A DNA stretch of 64,000 nt from Seleniivibrio sp. GTDB lineage: Bacteria; Chrysiogenota; Deferribacteres; Deferribacterales; Geovibrionaceae. Below the pieces are notes generated by a model. The model did no database searches and had not been told where the DNA came from. It was given only the letters and a program-made list of their open reading frames with translations. Shown one piece after another: positions 1 to 6,527 of this stretch; the stretch's first letter is position 1; each line of letters opens with the position of its first letter. The DNA lies in NCBI RefSeq assembly GCF_021209385.1, contig NZ_JAJOIL010000028.1:1-64000 (forward strand). The letters are read 5' to 3'. A program made the position numbers and the translations under genes.

Positions 1-126
1 TGCGTATCCTTTCTTAGCAAGGATGTTAGTGATTGCTGCTGTCAGTGATGTTTTACCGTGGTCAACGTGGCCGATTGTTCCGACGTTAACGTGAGGTTTT
101 GTTCTTTCAAATTTAGACTTGGCCAT
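1..126 (-). CDS. tuf: Elongation factor Tu, N-terminal part (cut by window edge)
   Basis: The first 42 codons read [20 protein letters not shown] and continue into the P-loop [10 protein letters not shown], the N-terminus and G1 motif of EF-Tu, the GTPase that delivers aminoacyl-tRNA to the ribosome. The motif ends GKTS where many EF-Tu have GKTT, a mild substitution. An AGGAGG ribosome-binding site lies about 12 bases before the ATG. It is the last gene of a minus-strand tRNA-tuf operon, the same order as E. coli thrU-tyrU-glyT-thrT-tufB. The rest lies outside the window. Confidence 0.97.
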   Translation of the reverse strand, partial: MAKSKFERTKPHVNVGTIGHVDHGKTSLTAAITNILAKKGYA

Positions 127-156
127 TGTTAATCTGTCCTCCTGAAAAGAAGATAA

Positions 157-230
157 AGCCCACGACCGGACTCGAACCGGTGATCTCGTCCTTACCAAGG
201 ACGTGCTCTAGCCACCTGAGCCACGTGGGC
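157..230 (-). tRNA. tRNA-Thr (anticodon GGT)
   Basis: A cloverleaf folds with a 7-bp acceptor stem (GCCCACG/CGTGGGC), anticodon stem CGTCC/GGACG and loop TTGGTAA, giving anticodon GGT. The discriminator base is T. No CCA is encoded after it, so the 3' end must be added enzymatically. It lies directly before tuf. Confidence 0.96.
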
Positions 231-234
231 ATAT

Positions 235-267
235 AAAAAAAAACAGACGTAACGGTATCGTCCGTCT
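235..267 (-). terminator. Terminator-like hairpin between two tRNA genes
   Basis: On the minus strand AGACG and CGTCT form a short 5-bp stem around a 13-base loop, followed by G and nine T residues. It lies between tRNA-Gly and tRNA-Thr(GGT), so it could act as a partial terminator or processing signal ahead of tuf. The stem is short, so this is tentative. Confidence 0.35.
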
Positions 268-297
268 TTCATACAGCTTGTTTTCTGAGTAAAAAAA

Positions 298-371
298 AGC
301 GGGTAACGGGATTCGAACCCGTGACCCTCAGCTTGGAAGGCTGATGCTCTAGCCAACTGAGCTACACCCGC
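298..371 (-). tRNA. tRNA-Gly (anticodon TCC)
   Basis: Acceptor stem GCGGGTG/TACCCGC (last pair G-T), D-arm GCTC/GAGC, anticodon stem TCAGC/GCTGA with loop CTTCCAA, giving anticodon TCC, and a T-arm with TTCGAAT. Discriminator T, no encoded CCA. Confidence 0.96.
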
Positions 372-388
372 ATTTTTTCGTCAAAAAG

Positions 389-471
389 TGGGGAGAGAAG
401 GATTCGAACCTTCGAAGTCGTTCGACAACAGATTTACAGTCTGCCCCCTTTGGCCGCTTGGGTATCTCCCC
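389..471 (-). tRNA. tRNA-Tyr (anticodon GTA)
   Basis: A class II tRNA with a long variable arm: acceptor GGGGAGA/TCTCCCC, anticodon stem CAGA/TCTG with loop CTGTAAA (anticodon GTA), and a variable arm containing GTCGAACGAC. Discriminator A, no encoded CCA. Confidence 0.96.
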
Positions 472-518
472 TCACGTGGCAGCTGAGAGCTGCACACAGA
501 GTCCGTGAAACAAAAAAA

Positions 519-591
519 AGCTGGTGAAAGGAATTGAACCCTCAACCTACTGATTACAAGTCAGTTGCTCTACCGATTGAGCTACACCAGC
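519..591 (-). tRNA. tRNA-Thr (anticodon TGT)
   Basis: Acceptor GCTGGTG/CACCAGC, D-arm GCTC/GAGC, anticodon stem CTGA/TCAG with loop CTTGTAA (anticodon TGT). The T-arm contains GGTTCAATT with weak G-T pairs in its stem. Discriminator T, no encoded CCA. It is the first tRNA of the operon. Confidence 0.95.
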
Positions 592-611
592 TTACCGTGA
601 AACGGAGGTGA

Positions 612-640
612 ATATTATCTTTTAACGTTATGGATGTCAA
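612..640 (-). promoter_or_regulatory. Sigma-70-type promoter of the tRNA-tuf operon
   Basis: The minus strand reads TTGACA, a 17-base spacer, then TATTAT-class box TAATAT, about 20 bases before the first tRNA. Both boxes and the spacing are near consensus, as expected for a strong stable-RNA promoter. Confidence 0.85.
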
Positions 641-720
641 GAGTTTTGTTGAAAAAAAATTAAAGTTTTTTAAATTGACCTGAAACGCCGTAACAACAGG
701 ACTTTAAACATAATTATACG

Positions 721-1071
721 TTATCCGGCAGAATGTTCCATAGCTTTTTTTATAAGCACCCGCACTCCTTCGCTCTGGAGAGCATAGAAGACCTGTTTTC
801 CGGATTTTTTCCATGTAACAAGTTTTGAATTGCGGAGAATGCGAAGCTGATGTGAAACGGCAGACTGTGAAACGCCCGCCAGTTCAGCTATATCCGCAAC
901 ACACAGTTCCGACAGCGAAAGCGCGTACAGAATCTTGACTCTGGTATGGTCGCTTAATATTTTAAAGACGTCGGACATATTTAATGTGACGGATTCAGGA
1001 GGCATCCTGTCCTTCATATTAGGGAGCATATCCTCCATCGGTTCCGATAATTGAAAAATGTCGTCAGTCAT
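721..1071 (-). CDS. ArsR/SmtB-family transcriptional repressor
   Basis: A 116-residue winged-helix protein. The core (about residues 33-105) has the ELCVADIAELAG then SQSAVSHQLRILRN recognition-helix sequence typical of SmtB/CadC-type regulators. Cys57 (ELCV) is kept. The alpha-5 zinc site known from SmtB (Asp, His, His, Glu) looks mostly lost: the aligned stretch reads QSEGVRVLIKKAMEH, keeping only one His near the C-terminus. The inducer is therefore uncertain. Its own promoter and a SmtB-like operator lie upstream, and the leader contains an intergenic repeat. No metal transporter is adjacent. The SD AGGAAGG lies 6 bases before ATG. Confidence 0.88.
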   Translation of the reverse strand: MTDDIFQLSEPMEDMLPNMKDRMPPESVTLNMSDVFKILSDHTRVKILYALSLSELCVADIAELAGVSQSAVSHQLRILRNSKLVTWKKSGKQVFYALQSEGVRVLIKKAMEHSAG

Positions 1072-1080
1072 TAGACCTTC

Positions 1081-1168
1081 CTCTCCCCCTTTGACAAAGG
1101 GGGATAAAGGGGGATTTTATCTCTATCATACAAATCCACCCCAGCCCTCCTTTCACTAAAGGAGGGTG
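1081..1168. repeat. Palindromic intergenic repeat, family 1, copy A (inside-out arrangement)
   Basis: Two hairpins, CCCCCTTT/AAAGGGGG (1085-1103) and CCCTCCTTT/AAAGGAGGG (1145-1166), flank the ends GGGGGATTTT and AAATCCACCCC. Copies at 25297 and 35954 carry the same modules with the ATTT ends on the outside; here they meet in the middle. It forms most of the 5' leader of the ArsR gene. Confidence 0.8.
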
Positions 1169-1177
1169 CAAGACATC

Positions 1178-1199
1178 ATATGAGCGTTTATTCAGGTGT
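1178..1199. promoter_or_regulatory. Candidate ArsR/SmtB operator
   Basis: ATATGAGCGTTTATTCAGGT closely resembles the imperfect 12-2-12 operator of cyanobacterial smtB (ATGAAC, AG, TTATTCAG). It starts immediately downstream of the -10 box of the ArsR promoter and covers the expected start of transcription, so autorepression is the simple reading. Confidence 0.6.
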
Positions 1200-1201
1200 G
1201 C

Positions 1202-1231
1202 ATAATAGTATTACATAGGTTATACTGTCAA
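1202..1231 (-). promoter_or_regulatory. Promoter of the ArsR-family gene
   Basis: On the minus strand TTGACA, an 18-base spacer and TATTAT. The candidate operator follows directly. The gene starts about 130 bases downstream, so the mRNA would have a structured leader holding repeat copy A. Confidence 0.7.
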
Positions 1232-1246
1232 TATTTACATTGCATA

Positions 1247-1274
1247 TTGACATAAGCGAATAATATATCATAAT
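1247..1274 (+). promoter_or_regulatory. Promoter of ybaB-recR and downstream genes
   Basis: TTGACA, a 16-base spacer and CATAAT on the plus strand, about 60 bases before the ybaB ATG. It diverges from the ArsR promoter. Confidence 0.6.
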
Positions 1275-1335
1275 GATAAGTTCTTAATTGTTTTTACATT
1301 AACTTACTCAGTCAATAATTTTATGGAGAATATAT

Positions 1336-1650
1336 ATGAACATTCAGCAAATGATGAAACAAGCGCAGAAAATGCAGAAGAAAATGGAAGAGGCGCAGGC
1401 GGAAGCAGCTCTGGAAGTTGTTGAAGCCACTGCCGGCGGCGGTATGATAACCGTCAAAGTTAACGGAAAGCAGGAGATCGTCAGCATAGCCATCGAAAAG
1501 GACGTTGTTGACCCTGAAGACGTTGAAATGCTGCAGGATCTCATTCTTGCGGCAGTTAACGAGGGACTCAAAAAATCTCAGGAAGTTGTTCAGCAAAAGA
1601 TGTCTGCCGTAACGGGCAACCTCGGAATCAATTTTCCCGGCATGTTCTAA
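1336..1650 (+). CDS. ybaB: YbaB/EbfC-family nucleoid-associated protein
   Basis: A 104-residue protein of normal family length. The N-terminal helix is rich in Gln, Met and Lys (QQMMKQAQKMQKKMEEAQ), followed by VEATAGGGMITVKVNGKQEI and a helical C-terminus, the YbaB/EbfC DNA-binding dimer fold. It lies 16 bases before recR, the usual neighbour; the commonly preceding dnaX is not here. GGAG lies upstream of the ATG. In the family it binds DNA as a nucleoid protein, and a role beside RecR in recombination is inferred from conserved order. Confidence 0.95.
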   Translation: MNIQQMMKQAQKMQKKMEEAQAEAALEVVEATAGGGMITVKVNGKQEIVSIAIEKDVVDPEDVEMLQDLILAAVNEGLKKSQEVVQQKMSAVTGNLGINFPGMF

Positions 1651-1666
1651 GCACCCATAATACTAT

Positions 1667-2266
1667 ATGAAGAACAGGATCTTTGAGCGCTGCGTGGGCG
1701 AACTTTCAAGACTGCCCGGCATAGGAAGAAAAACTGCCGTGCGTCTTGCACTCCATCTTCTGAAATCCGACGCCCAGCTTGTCAAAAACCTTGCCGAGAG
1801 TATGACAGAGCTTAAGGAGAAGACCGTTTTCTGCAGAATATGCGGAAATCTCTCCGAAGAGCCGATATGTCACATCTGCCACGACAGCTACCGCCAGAAC
1901 GGTCAGCTTTGCGTCGTTGAAGAGGCTAAGGATATCTTTGTACTCGAAAACACCGGTTTTTTCCGCGGACGCTACCATGTTCTTGGCGGGCGCATCTCGC
2001 CTCTGGACGGTATAGGTCCGCAGGATCTCACCATAGACAGGCTTATTGAACGCATACCTGAAGAAAACATAACAGAGGTAATCATCGCCACGAACCCTGA
2101 CATTGAAGGGGAGACAACGGCAATATACCTTTCAAAAATCCTGAAAAACAAAAACGTCCGTGTTACAAAAATTGCAAGCGGCGTTCCCATCGGAACAAAC
2201 CTTGAATACACGGATGAGCTGACGCTGTTTAAAGCAATGGAACAGCGCACCGAAATCCATGAATAA
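1667..2266 (+). CDS. recR: Recombination mediator protein RecR
   Basis: A 199-residue protein with all RecR parts in order: N-terminal helix-hairpin-helix (LSRLPGIGRKTAVRLALHLL), a four-Cys zinc finger (CRICGNLSEEPICHIC, about residues 57-72), and a Toprim domain with VVEEAKDI, GRYHVLGGRISPLDG and ATNPDIEGETT. RecR works with RecO/RecF to load RecA onto SSB-coated gaps. No strong ribosome-binding site is visible before the ATG, so translation may be coupled to ybaB. Confidence 0.97.
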   Translation: MKNRIFERCVGELSRLPGIGRKTAVRLALHLLKSDAQLVKNLAESMTELKEKTVFCRICGNLSEEPICHICHDSYRQNGQLCVVEEAKDIFVLENTGFFRGRYHVLGGRISPLDGIGPQDLTIDRLIERIPEENITEVIIATNPDIEGETTAIYLSKILKNKNVRVTKIASGVPIGTNLEYTDELTLFKAMEQRTEIHE

Positions 2267-2283
2267 AAACGGAATAAACATAA

Positions 2284-3804
2284 ATGTCCAAAGAAATAAT
2301 AGTAAACTCCACGCTCAGCGAGGCTCGCGTGGCGGTTCTGGAGAACGGAAACCCTGCCGAAATACTGATTGAGCGCGCGCACAACAAGAACGTTGCAGGA
2401 AATATATATAAAGGACGTGTCATAAAAGTACTGCCCGGCATACAGTCGGCATTCGTTGACATAGGTCTTTCAAAGGCGGCATTTCTGCCCGCAGCAGACG
2501 TCTATGTGGAAAACGGGGAGCGCGTCAGCTTTCTGGAGGCTATGGACGGAATGCAGGACGAGGCGGAAGTTGACACAATTGCGCCGGAACCGAAAGAAAT
2601 TCCTCCTATCGAACAGCTCATTAAAGAGGGTCAGGAGATCGTCGTTCAGGTGGCAAAAGAATCCATCGGACAAAAGGGTGCAAGGCTTACCACCCACCTG
2701 ACGGTTCCGGGACGTTACATCGTTCTCATGCCCGGATACGAACATGTCGGGGTTTCACGCAAAATTGAAGAGGAAGAGGAACGGGAACGCCTGCGCCTTA
2801 TCCTTAAAGATATAAAGAAAGAAGGCATGGGGCTTATTGCCCGCACAGTCTCTGCAGGACACGACCGCGAAGAGATAGTAGCCGACCTTGACTATCTGGA
2901 ACGTCTCTGGTCGAAGATAATGGATAACATGGCGGCATCAAAAGCGCCCTGCATGGTTTACGAGGATCACGGACTCATATTCCGCATCCTGCGCGACACC
3001 GCCACAGCGGACGTGAGCCGCATAATCATCGACAATAAGGCTGACTACCTTAAAATTAAATCGTTCCTTCGGGAATACATGCCCGACATGAACATTGAAG
3101 TAACGCTGTATAACAACGACATCCCGATATTCGACTATTACAACATCGAAATAGAGATAGGGCGCATACTTGACAAAAAGGTATGGCTGAAATCCGGCGG
3201 ATACATAGTAATAGATCAGGCGGAAGCCCTCACCGTTATCGACGTTAACACCGGAAAATTTGTCGGCAAAAGAAACTTTGAAGACACTATCCTGAAAACA
3301 AACCTCGAAGCCTCAAAAGAGATAGCATGGCAGCTGCGTCTGCGCAACATAGGCGGCATAATCATCGTCGATTTCATCGATATGGCGAAAGAGGAAAACC
3401 GTCAGAAGGTTCTTAAAACCATGGATCTGGAGCTGAAAAACGACAGAGCCAAAGCAAGCGTTGTGAACATCTCACCGCTGGGACTGGTTGAAATAACCAG
3501 AAAACGCGTTCAGGAGAGCCTTTCCCGTTCGCTTAGCGAACCCTGTCCCTATTGCGAGGGACGCGGAATTGTTAAGAGCAAGCTCACCGTCTGCTATGAC
3601 ATACTGCGCGAAGTGCGCAGGATAGCCCCTTTCTTCCGCGACAAAAAAGTCTATATTGAGGCGCATCCCGATGTGGTTGACCTTCTGCTGGACGACGAAA
3701 AGGAATCGCTGGATGAAATAGAGCTTATGATGAGCATAGAGGTGGAGGTCATGCCTAACGAGACCTTCCACATACACGATTACGAAGTAACACCAATGGA
3801 CTAA
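2284..3804 (+). CDS. rng: Ribonuclease G/E family endoribonuclease
   Basis: A 506-residue protein, the length of RNase G and lacking the long C-terminal scaffold of RNase E. It has an N-terminal S1-like RNA-binding region (KGRVIKVLPGIQSAFVDIG) interrupted by an acidic insert (about residues 90-110), then the catalytic region with the metal-binding aspartates in DVNTGKFVG (Asp320) and IIVDFIDM (Asp363), and the zinc-link CPYCEGRG (Cys421, Cys424). In the family it processes 16S rRNA 5' ends and decays mRNA. It lies 17 bases after recR and 2 bases before rlmE. Confidence 0.95.
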   Translation: MSKEIIVNSTLSEARVAVLENGNPAEILIERAHNKNVAGNIYKGRVIKVLPGIQSAFVDIGLSKAAFLPAADVYVENGERVSFLEAMDGMQDEAEVDTIAPEPKEIPPIEQLIKEGQEIVVQVAKESIGQKGARLTTHLTVPGRYIVLMPGYEHVGVSRKIEEEEERERLRLILKDIKKEGMGLIARTVSAGHDREEIVADLDYLERLWSKIMDNMAASKAPCMVYEDHGLIFRILRDTATADVSRIIIDNKADYLKIKSFLREYMPDMNIEVTLYNNDIPIFDYYNIEIEIGRILDKKVWLKSGGYIVIDQAEALTVIDVNTGKFVGKRNFEDTILKTNLEASKEIAWQLRLRNIGGIIIVDFIDMAKEENRQKVLKTMDLELKNDRAKASVVNISPLGLVEITRKRVQESLSRSLSEPCPYCEGRGIVKSKLTVCYDILREVRRIAPFFRDKKVYIEAHPDVVDLLLDDEKESLDEIELMMSIEVEVMPNETFHIHDYEVTPMD

Positions 3805-3806
3805 TA

Positions 3807-4406
3807 ATGTACAACAGACAGGACGCATTTTACAAAAAGGCAAAGCGCGAAGGCTACCGCAGCCGCGCCGCCTATAAACTTATTGAACTTAACAAGAAAT
3901 ACGAGATATACCGCAACGGTCACAACGTGCTGGACGTTGGCTGTGCGCCCGGCGGATGGACACAGGTCGTTCTGCAAATGTCAAAGACCCGCGTGGTCGG
4001 TGTCGACCTGCTGGAAACCGGCGACATGGAAATGGAACGTTTCAAATTCATTCTCGGCGACATCACAACACAGGAGACTGTGGATGAGGTTCTTGCCGCC
4101 TGCTCCGGTTACGACGCTGTCATTTCGGATGCTGCGCCGAATACATCCGGCTCAAAGCTTCTCGACCATGTGAACTCCATAGAGCTTGTGCGCAAGATAT
4201 TCTATTTCGCCTGCTCGGTGCTGAAACCCGGCGGAAACTTCATCTGTAAAGTATTCGAGGGCGAAGACAGGGATGCTCTTGTGAAAGAGATGAAGGTGCA
4301 TTTCGATTTCTGCAAGCATATACGCCCCGAAGCCACGCGCAAAGGCTCGTTTGAGATGTATATAATCCTTAAAGGTTTCAAAGGACTGCCGAAAAATGAA
4401 CAATGA
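3807..4406 (+). CDS. rlmE: 23S rRNA (uridine-2'-O) methyltransferase RlmE (FtsJ/RrmJ)
   Basis: A 199-residue methyltransferase. SAM-binding motif I is VLDVGCAPGGWTQVVL. The K-D-K-E catalytic set can be placed in AAYKLIELNKKY, VISDAAPNTSG and FICKVFEGED. RlmE methylates the ribose of U2552 in the ribosomal A loop late in 50S assembly. The N-terminus RQDAFYKKAKREGYRSRAAY is characteristic. It follows rng by 2 bases and overlaps larB by 11 bases, so these genes are probably co-transcribed. Confidence 0.96.
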   Translation: MYNRQDAFYKKAKREGYRSRAAYKLIELNKKYEIYRNGHNVLDVGCAPGGWTQVVLQMSKTRVVGVDLLETGDMEMERFKFILGDITTQETVDEVLAACSGYDAVISDAAPNTSGSKLLDHVNSIELVRKIFYFACSVLKPGGNFICKVFEGEDRDALVKEMKVHFDFCKHIRPEATRKGSFEMYIILKGFKGLPKNEQ

Positions 4407-5154
4407 TCTTTTAGAAGTACTCAGGCTCGTTTCCGAAGGATCTATGAACGCTGAACAGGCATTTGAAAAGATTCAGGGATTCACAAACGGAAGCGAATTT
4501 AAAATAGACACCGACAGAAAAAACCGCGTAGGTTTTGAAGAGGTGGTTTACGGACGGGGAAAAACCGTAGCGCAAATAGTTTCCATATCAAAAACATATG
4601 CTGAAAAAGAATTGAACTTAGTCTGCACGGGACTGTCTGATGAAAAGCTGAACGAACTCAGAGAACTATGCCCCGACTGCACTTTCGTTCCGGAAGCCGG
4701 TATCATGAAGCGTTTTCTGAAACCTATTGATGCAAAAGATGGTTCTGTCGCCGTAATAACCGCCGGAACAAGTGACCTGAAAGTAGCGAAAGAGGTGCAG
4801 GAAATTCTGGAGTTTTGCGGGGTTCGTGCTGAACTTTATGCAGACATCGGCGTGGCAGGAATACACAGATTTTTAAGCCACAAAGATGATATATTGAGAG
4901 CGGACGTTATAATCGTTATCGCGGGAATGGAAGGCGCTCTGCCCTCCATCACAGGCGGAATTTTCCCCCAGCCTGTAATCGCGGTTCCAACCTCCGCCGG
5001 ATACGGAACGGCATTAAACGGTTTCACAGCTCTGTTTGCGATGTTGACAAGCTGCGCGGCAGGGCTTACAGTGGTAAACATAGATAATGGCTTCGGTGCC
5101 GCCATGGCGGCTGTGCGGGTTATAAACATTCTGAACCTGCGTAAAAACCGCTAA
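4396..5154 (+). CDS. larB: LarB, nickel-pincer nucleotide cofactor carboxylase
   Basis: A 252-residue protein with an N-terminal helical region and a PurE-like domain: VITAGTSDLKVAKEV, FCGVRAELYADIGVAGIHR, VIAGMEGALPSITGG and VPTSAGYGTALNG. LarB carboxylates and hydrolyses nicotinic acid adenine dinucleotide in the first step toward the nickel-pincer cofactor of lactate racemase and related enzymes. LarC, LarE and LarA are not in the window. It overlaps rlmE by 11 bases. HypA and HypB elsewhere in the window fit a nickel-using organism. Confidence 0.94.
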   Translation: MNNDLLEVLRLVSEGSMNAEQAFEKIQGFTNGSEFKIDTDRKNRVGFEEVVYGRGKTVAQIVSISKTYAEKELNLVCTGLSDEKLNELRELCPDCTFVPEAGIMKRFLKPIDAKDGSVAVITAGTSDLKVAKEVQEILEFCGVRAELYADIGVAGIHRFLSHKDDILRADVIIVIAGMEGALPSITGGIFPQPVIAVPTSAGYGTALNGFTALFAMLTSCAAGLTVVNIDNGFGAAMAAVRVINILNLRKNR

Positions 5155-5235
5155 GAGAGCCTTGCGCCACCTTATTCGCATATTCGGATTTTAATACTTA
5201 GTGTACTTTACACAATTTTCCTATGGCATTTTTTG

Positions 5236-5258
5236 GGACATACTGCTAACTTATGTCC
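5236..5258. promoter_or_regulatory. Perfect inverted repeat upstream of the DUF134 gene
   Basis: GGACATA, nine bases, TATGTCC: a perfect 7-bp dyad, 51 bases before the ATG of a helix-turn-helix gene. This is the position expected of an operator, possibly for the encoded protein itself. No clear promoter box fits around it. Confidence 0.4.
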
Positions 5259-5308
5259 ATTATACAGTGATTCTATTAAAATTTATTTTAAAAAAACGGA
5301 GGAGAAAA

Positions 5309-5695
5309 ATGCCCAGACCATCTAAGCCTAGAGTTATAGGCGCAAAACCCGAGATCTCAAGTTTTAAACCCAGAGGTATAGCCGCAAAAAAACTTAAAGC
5401 GGTAAACCTTACACTGGACGAGTTTGAAGCAATCCGCCTTGCGGACTATCAGGGGCTTTCACATGAGGACGCAGCTGTTCTTATGAACATTTCACGCCCC
5501 ACTTTCTCAAGACTTGTTGAGAAAGCAAGAATTAAAGTTGCATCTTTCATCATCGAAGGTTCCGAGCTGAACATTTCCGGCGGAAACGTACAGTTTCAGG
5601 AAAGAGGATGCAGCGTCTTCAAACAGGATCTGCCTGAAAGCAGAATAGAAAGACGCAAACACTCTGCGGCAGCTTTAGAAAGCAGCTACTGCTGA
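5309..5695 (+). CDS. DUF134-family helix-turn-helix protein
   Basis: A 128-residue protein. The ATG at 5309 is chosen because GGAGGAG lies 4-9 bases ahead and the family begins MPRP; an open frame extends 36 codons further upstream without such a signal. The N-terminus MPRPSKPRVIG and the sigma-region-4-like helix-turn-helix (LTLDEFEAIRLADYQGLSHE, then MNISRPTFSRLVEKARIK) define DUF134 (UPF0251). The function is not established; a DNA-binding role is likely. Cys residues lie in ERGCSVF and at the end (SSYC). A strong terminator follows. Confidence 0.9.
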   Translation: MPRPSKPRVIGAKPEISSFKPRGIAAKKLKAVNLTLDEFEAIRLADYQGLSHEDAAVLMNISRPTFSRLVEKARIKVASFIIEGSELNISGGNVQFQERGCSVFKQDLPESRIERRKHSAAALESSYC

Positions 5696-5710
5696 TAAGC
5701 TAAAAAATTT

Positions 5711-5736
5711 AGGCGACCGAAAGGTCGCCTTTTTTA
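5711..5736 (+). terminator. Rho-independent terminator after the DUF134 gene
   Basis: GGCGACC, loop GAAA, GGTCGCC, then six T residues; 16 bases after the stop codon. Confidence 0.93.
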
Positions 5737-5765
5737 TTCAATTTCAAAATTTTATCCATCCATCC

Positions 5766-5850
5766 GGTCGGCAAAGCCTCCCTTCACTCACGCAAGCGGA
5801 TTTCACCCTGAAACATTCACCGCAGAAATGCGAAGCATATGAGCGACAAC
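5766..5850. repeat. Intergenic repeat, family 2a, copy 1
   Basis: Starts GGTCGGCAAAGCCTCCC and continues TTCACTCACG, with TTTCACCCTGAAAC further on. The same blocks occur at 34146 with few changes. Its end (ATGCGAAGCATAT) also matches part of the family 2b copy at 21934. It lies between two convergent genes. Confidence 0.65.
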
Positions 5851-5852
5851 CA

Positions 5853-6527
5853 TCAATGCTGACGTTCACCTGCAATAATAAGTACAAACGGTTTCTTAAC
5901 CTTATCAGGTATCGCCGCAGCTATCTCTTTTGCGCTGCCGCGATATGTCTTCTCGTCAGGCATACCCAAATTGAAAGACATGCTCATGGGACGGTCTATG
6001 AATGAAACTTCCTCTATAAGCTGGTTTGCGTGGTAAGGTCTTTCAAACAGGACAACCGTATCCTTGTTGTTCATAACTCTATCCATGAATTTCTTACGAA
6101 GAACGCCGTCCTTGGGCGGAAATCCCGCAAAATAGAATCTTTCGGAAAAATATCCTGAAATCGACAGAGCGGCAGTTATAGACGAGGGTCCGGGGACGGA
6201 CACAACGTTAAAGCCTGCTTCCCAAGCCATGTTCACAAAGTCATAGCCTGGGTCTGCGACACAGGGCGTACCTGAATCGCTCATAAGAAGGATATTCTCG
6301 TGTCCCTTGCAGATATCCAGCAAAAATTCCTTATCGCGGTCGAGAGAATGTTCGTTCAGAAGCATCTGCTCCTTGTCGCGAAAGCCTGACGCAGCGAGCA
6401 TCCTGCCCAGATTGCGTTTGTCCTCACCTATTATAAGGGAGCATTTTTCAACCACTTCAAACAGATATGCGGGTGAACCGGCATATTCGCCACTGATGCT
6501 TGTGCCTGCTATATAAAGCGTCTTCAT
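5853..6527 (-). CDS. RsmI-like tetrapyrrole-methylase-family methyltransferase (divergent)
   Basis: A 224-residue SAM-dependent methyltransferase. It matches RsmI, the 16S rRNA C1402 ribose methyltransferase, in [45 protein letters not shown] and FYFAGFPPK. It differs where RsmI is most conserved: the N-terminal loop reads [12 protein letters not shown] in place of LYIVxTPIGNLxD, and the later ELTKxxE stretch reads [12 protein letters not shown]. It is also shorter than the usual 270-290 residues and lacks the C-terminal region. It may be a relative with another substrate. It overlaps serS by 4 bases (ATGA). Confidence 0.75.
   Translation of the reverse strand: MKTLYIAGTSISGEYAGSPAYLFEVVEKCSLIIGEDKRNLGRMLAASGFRDKEQMLLNEHSLDRDKEFLLDICKGHENILLMSDSGTPCVADPGYDFVNMAWEAGFNVVSVPGPSSITAALSISGYFSERFYFAGFPPKDGVLRKKFMDRVMNNKDTVVLFERPYHANQLIEEVSFIDRPMSMSFNLGMPDEKTYRGSAKEIAAAIPDKVKKPFVLIIAGERQH

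Noticed and set aside
1085-1166. Possible CRISPR-like or attenuator array before the ArsR gene
   Set aside because: Only two unlike hairpins are present, with no repeat-spacer periodicity; the same modules recur elsewhere as an intergenic repeat.
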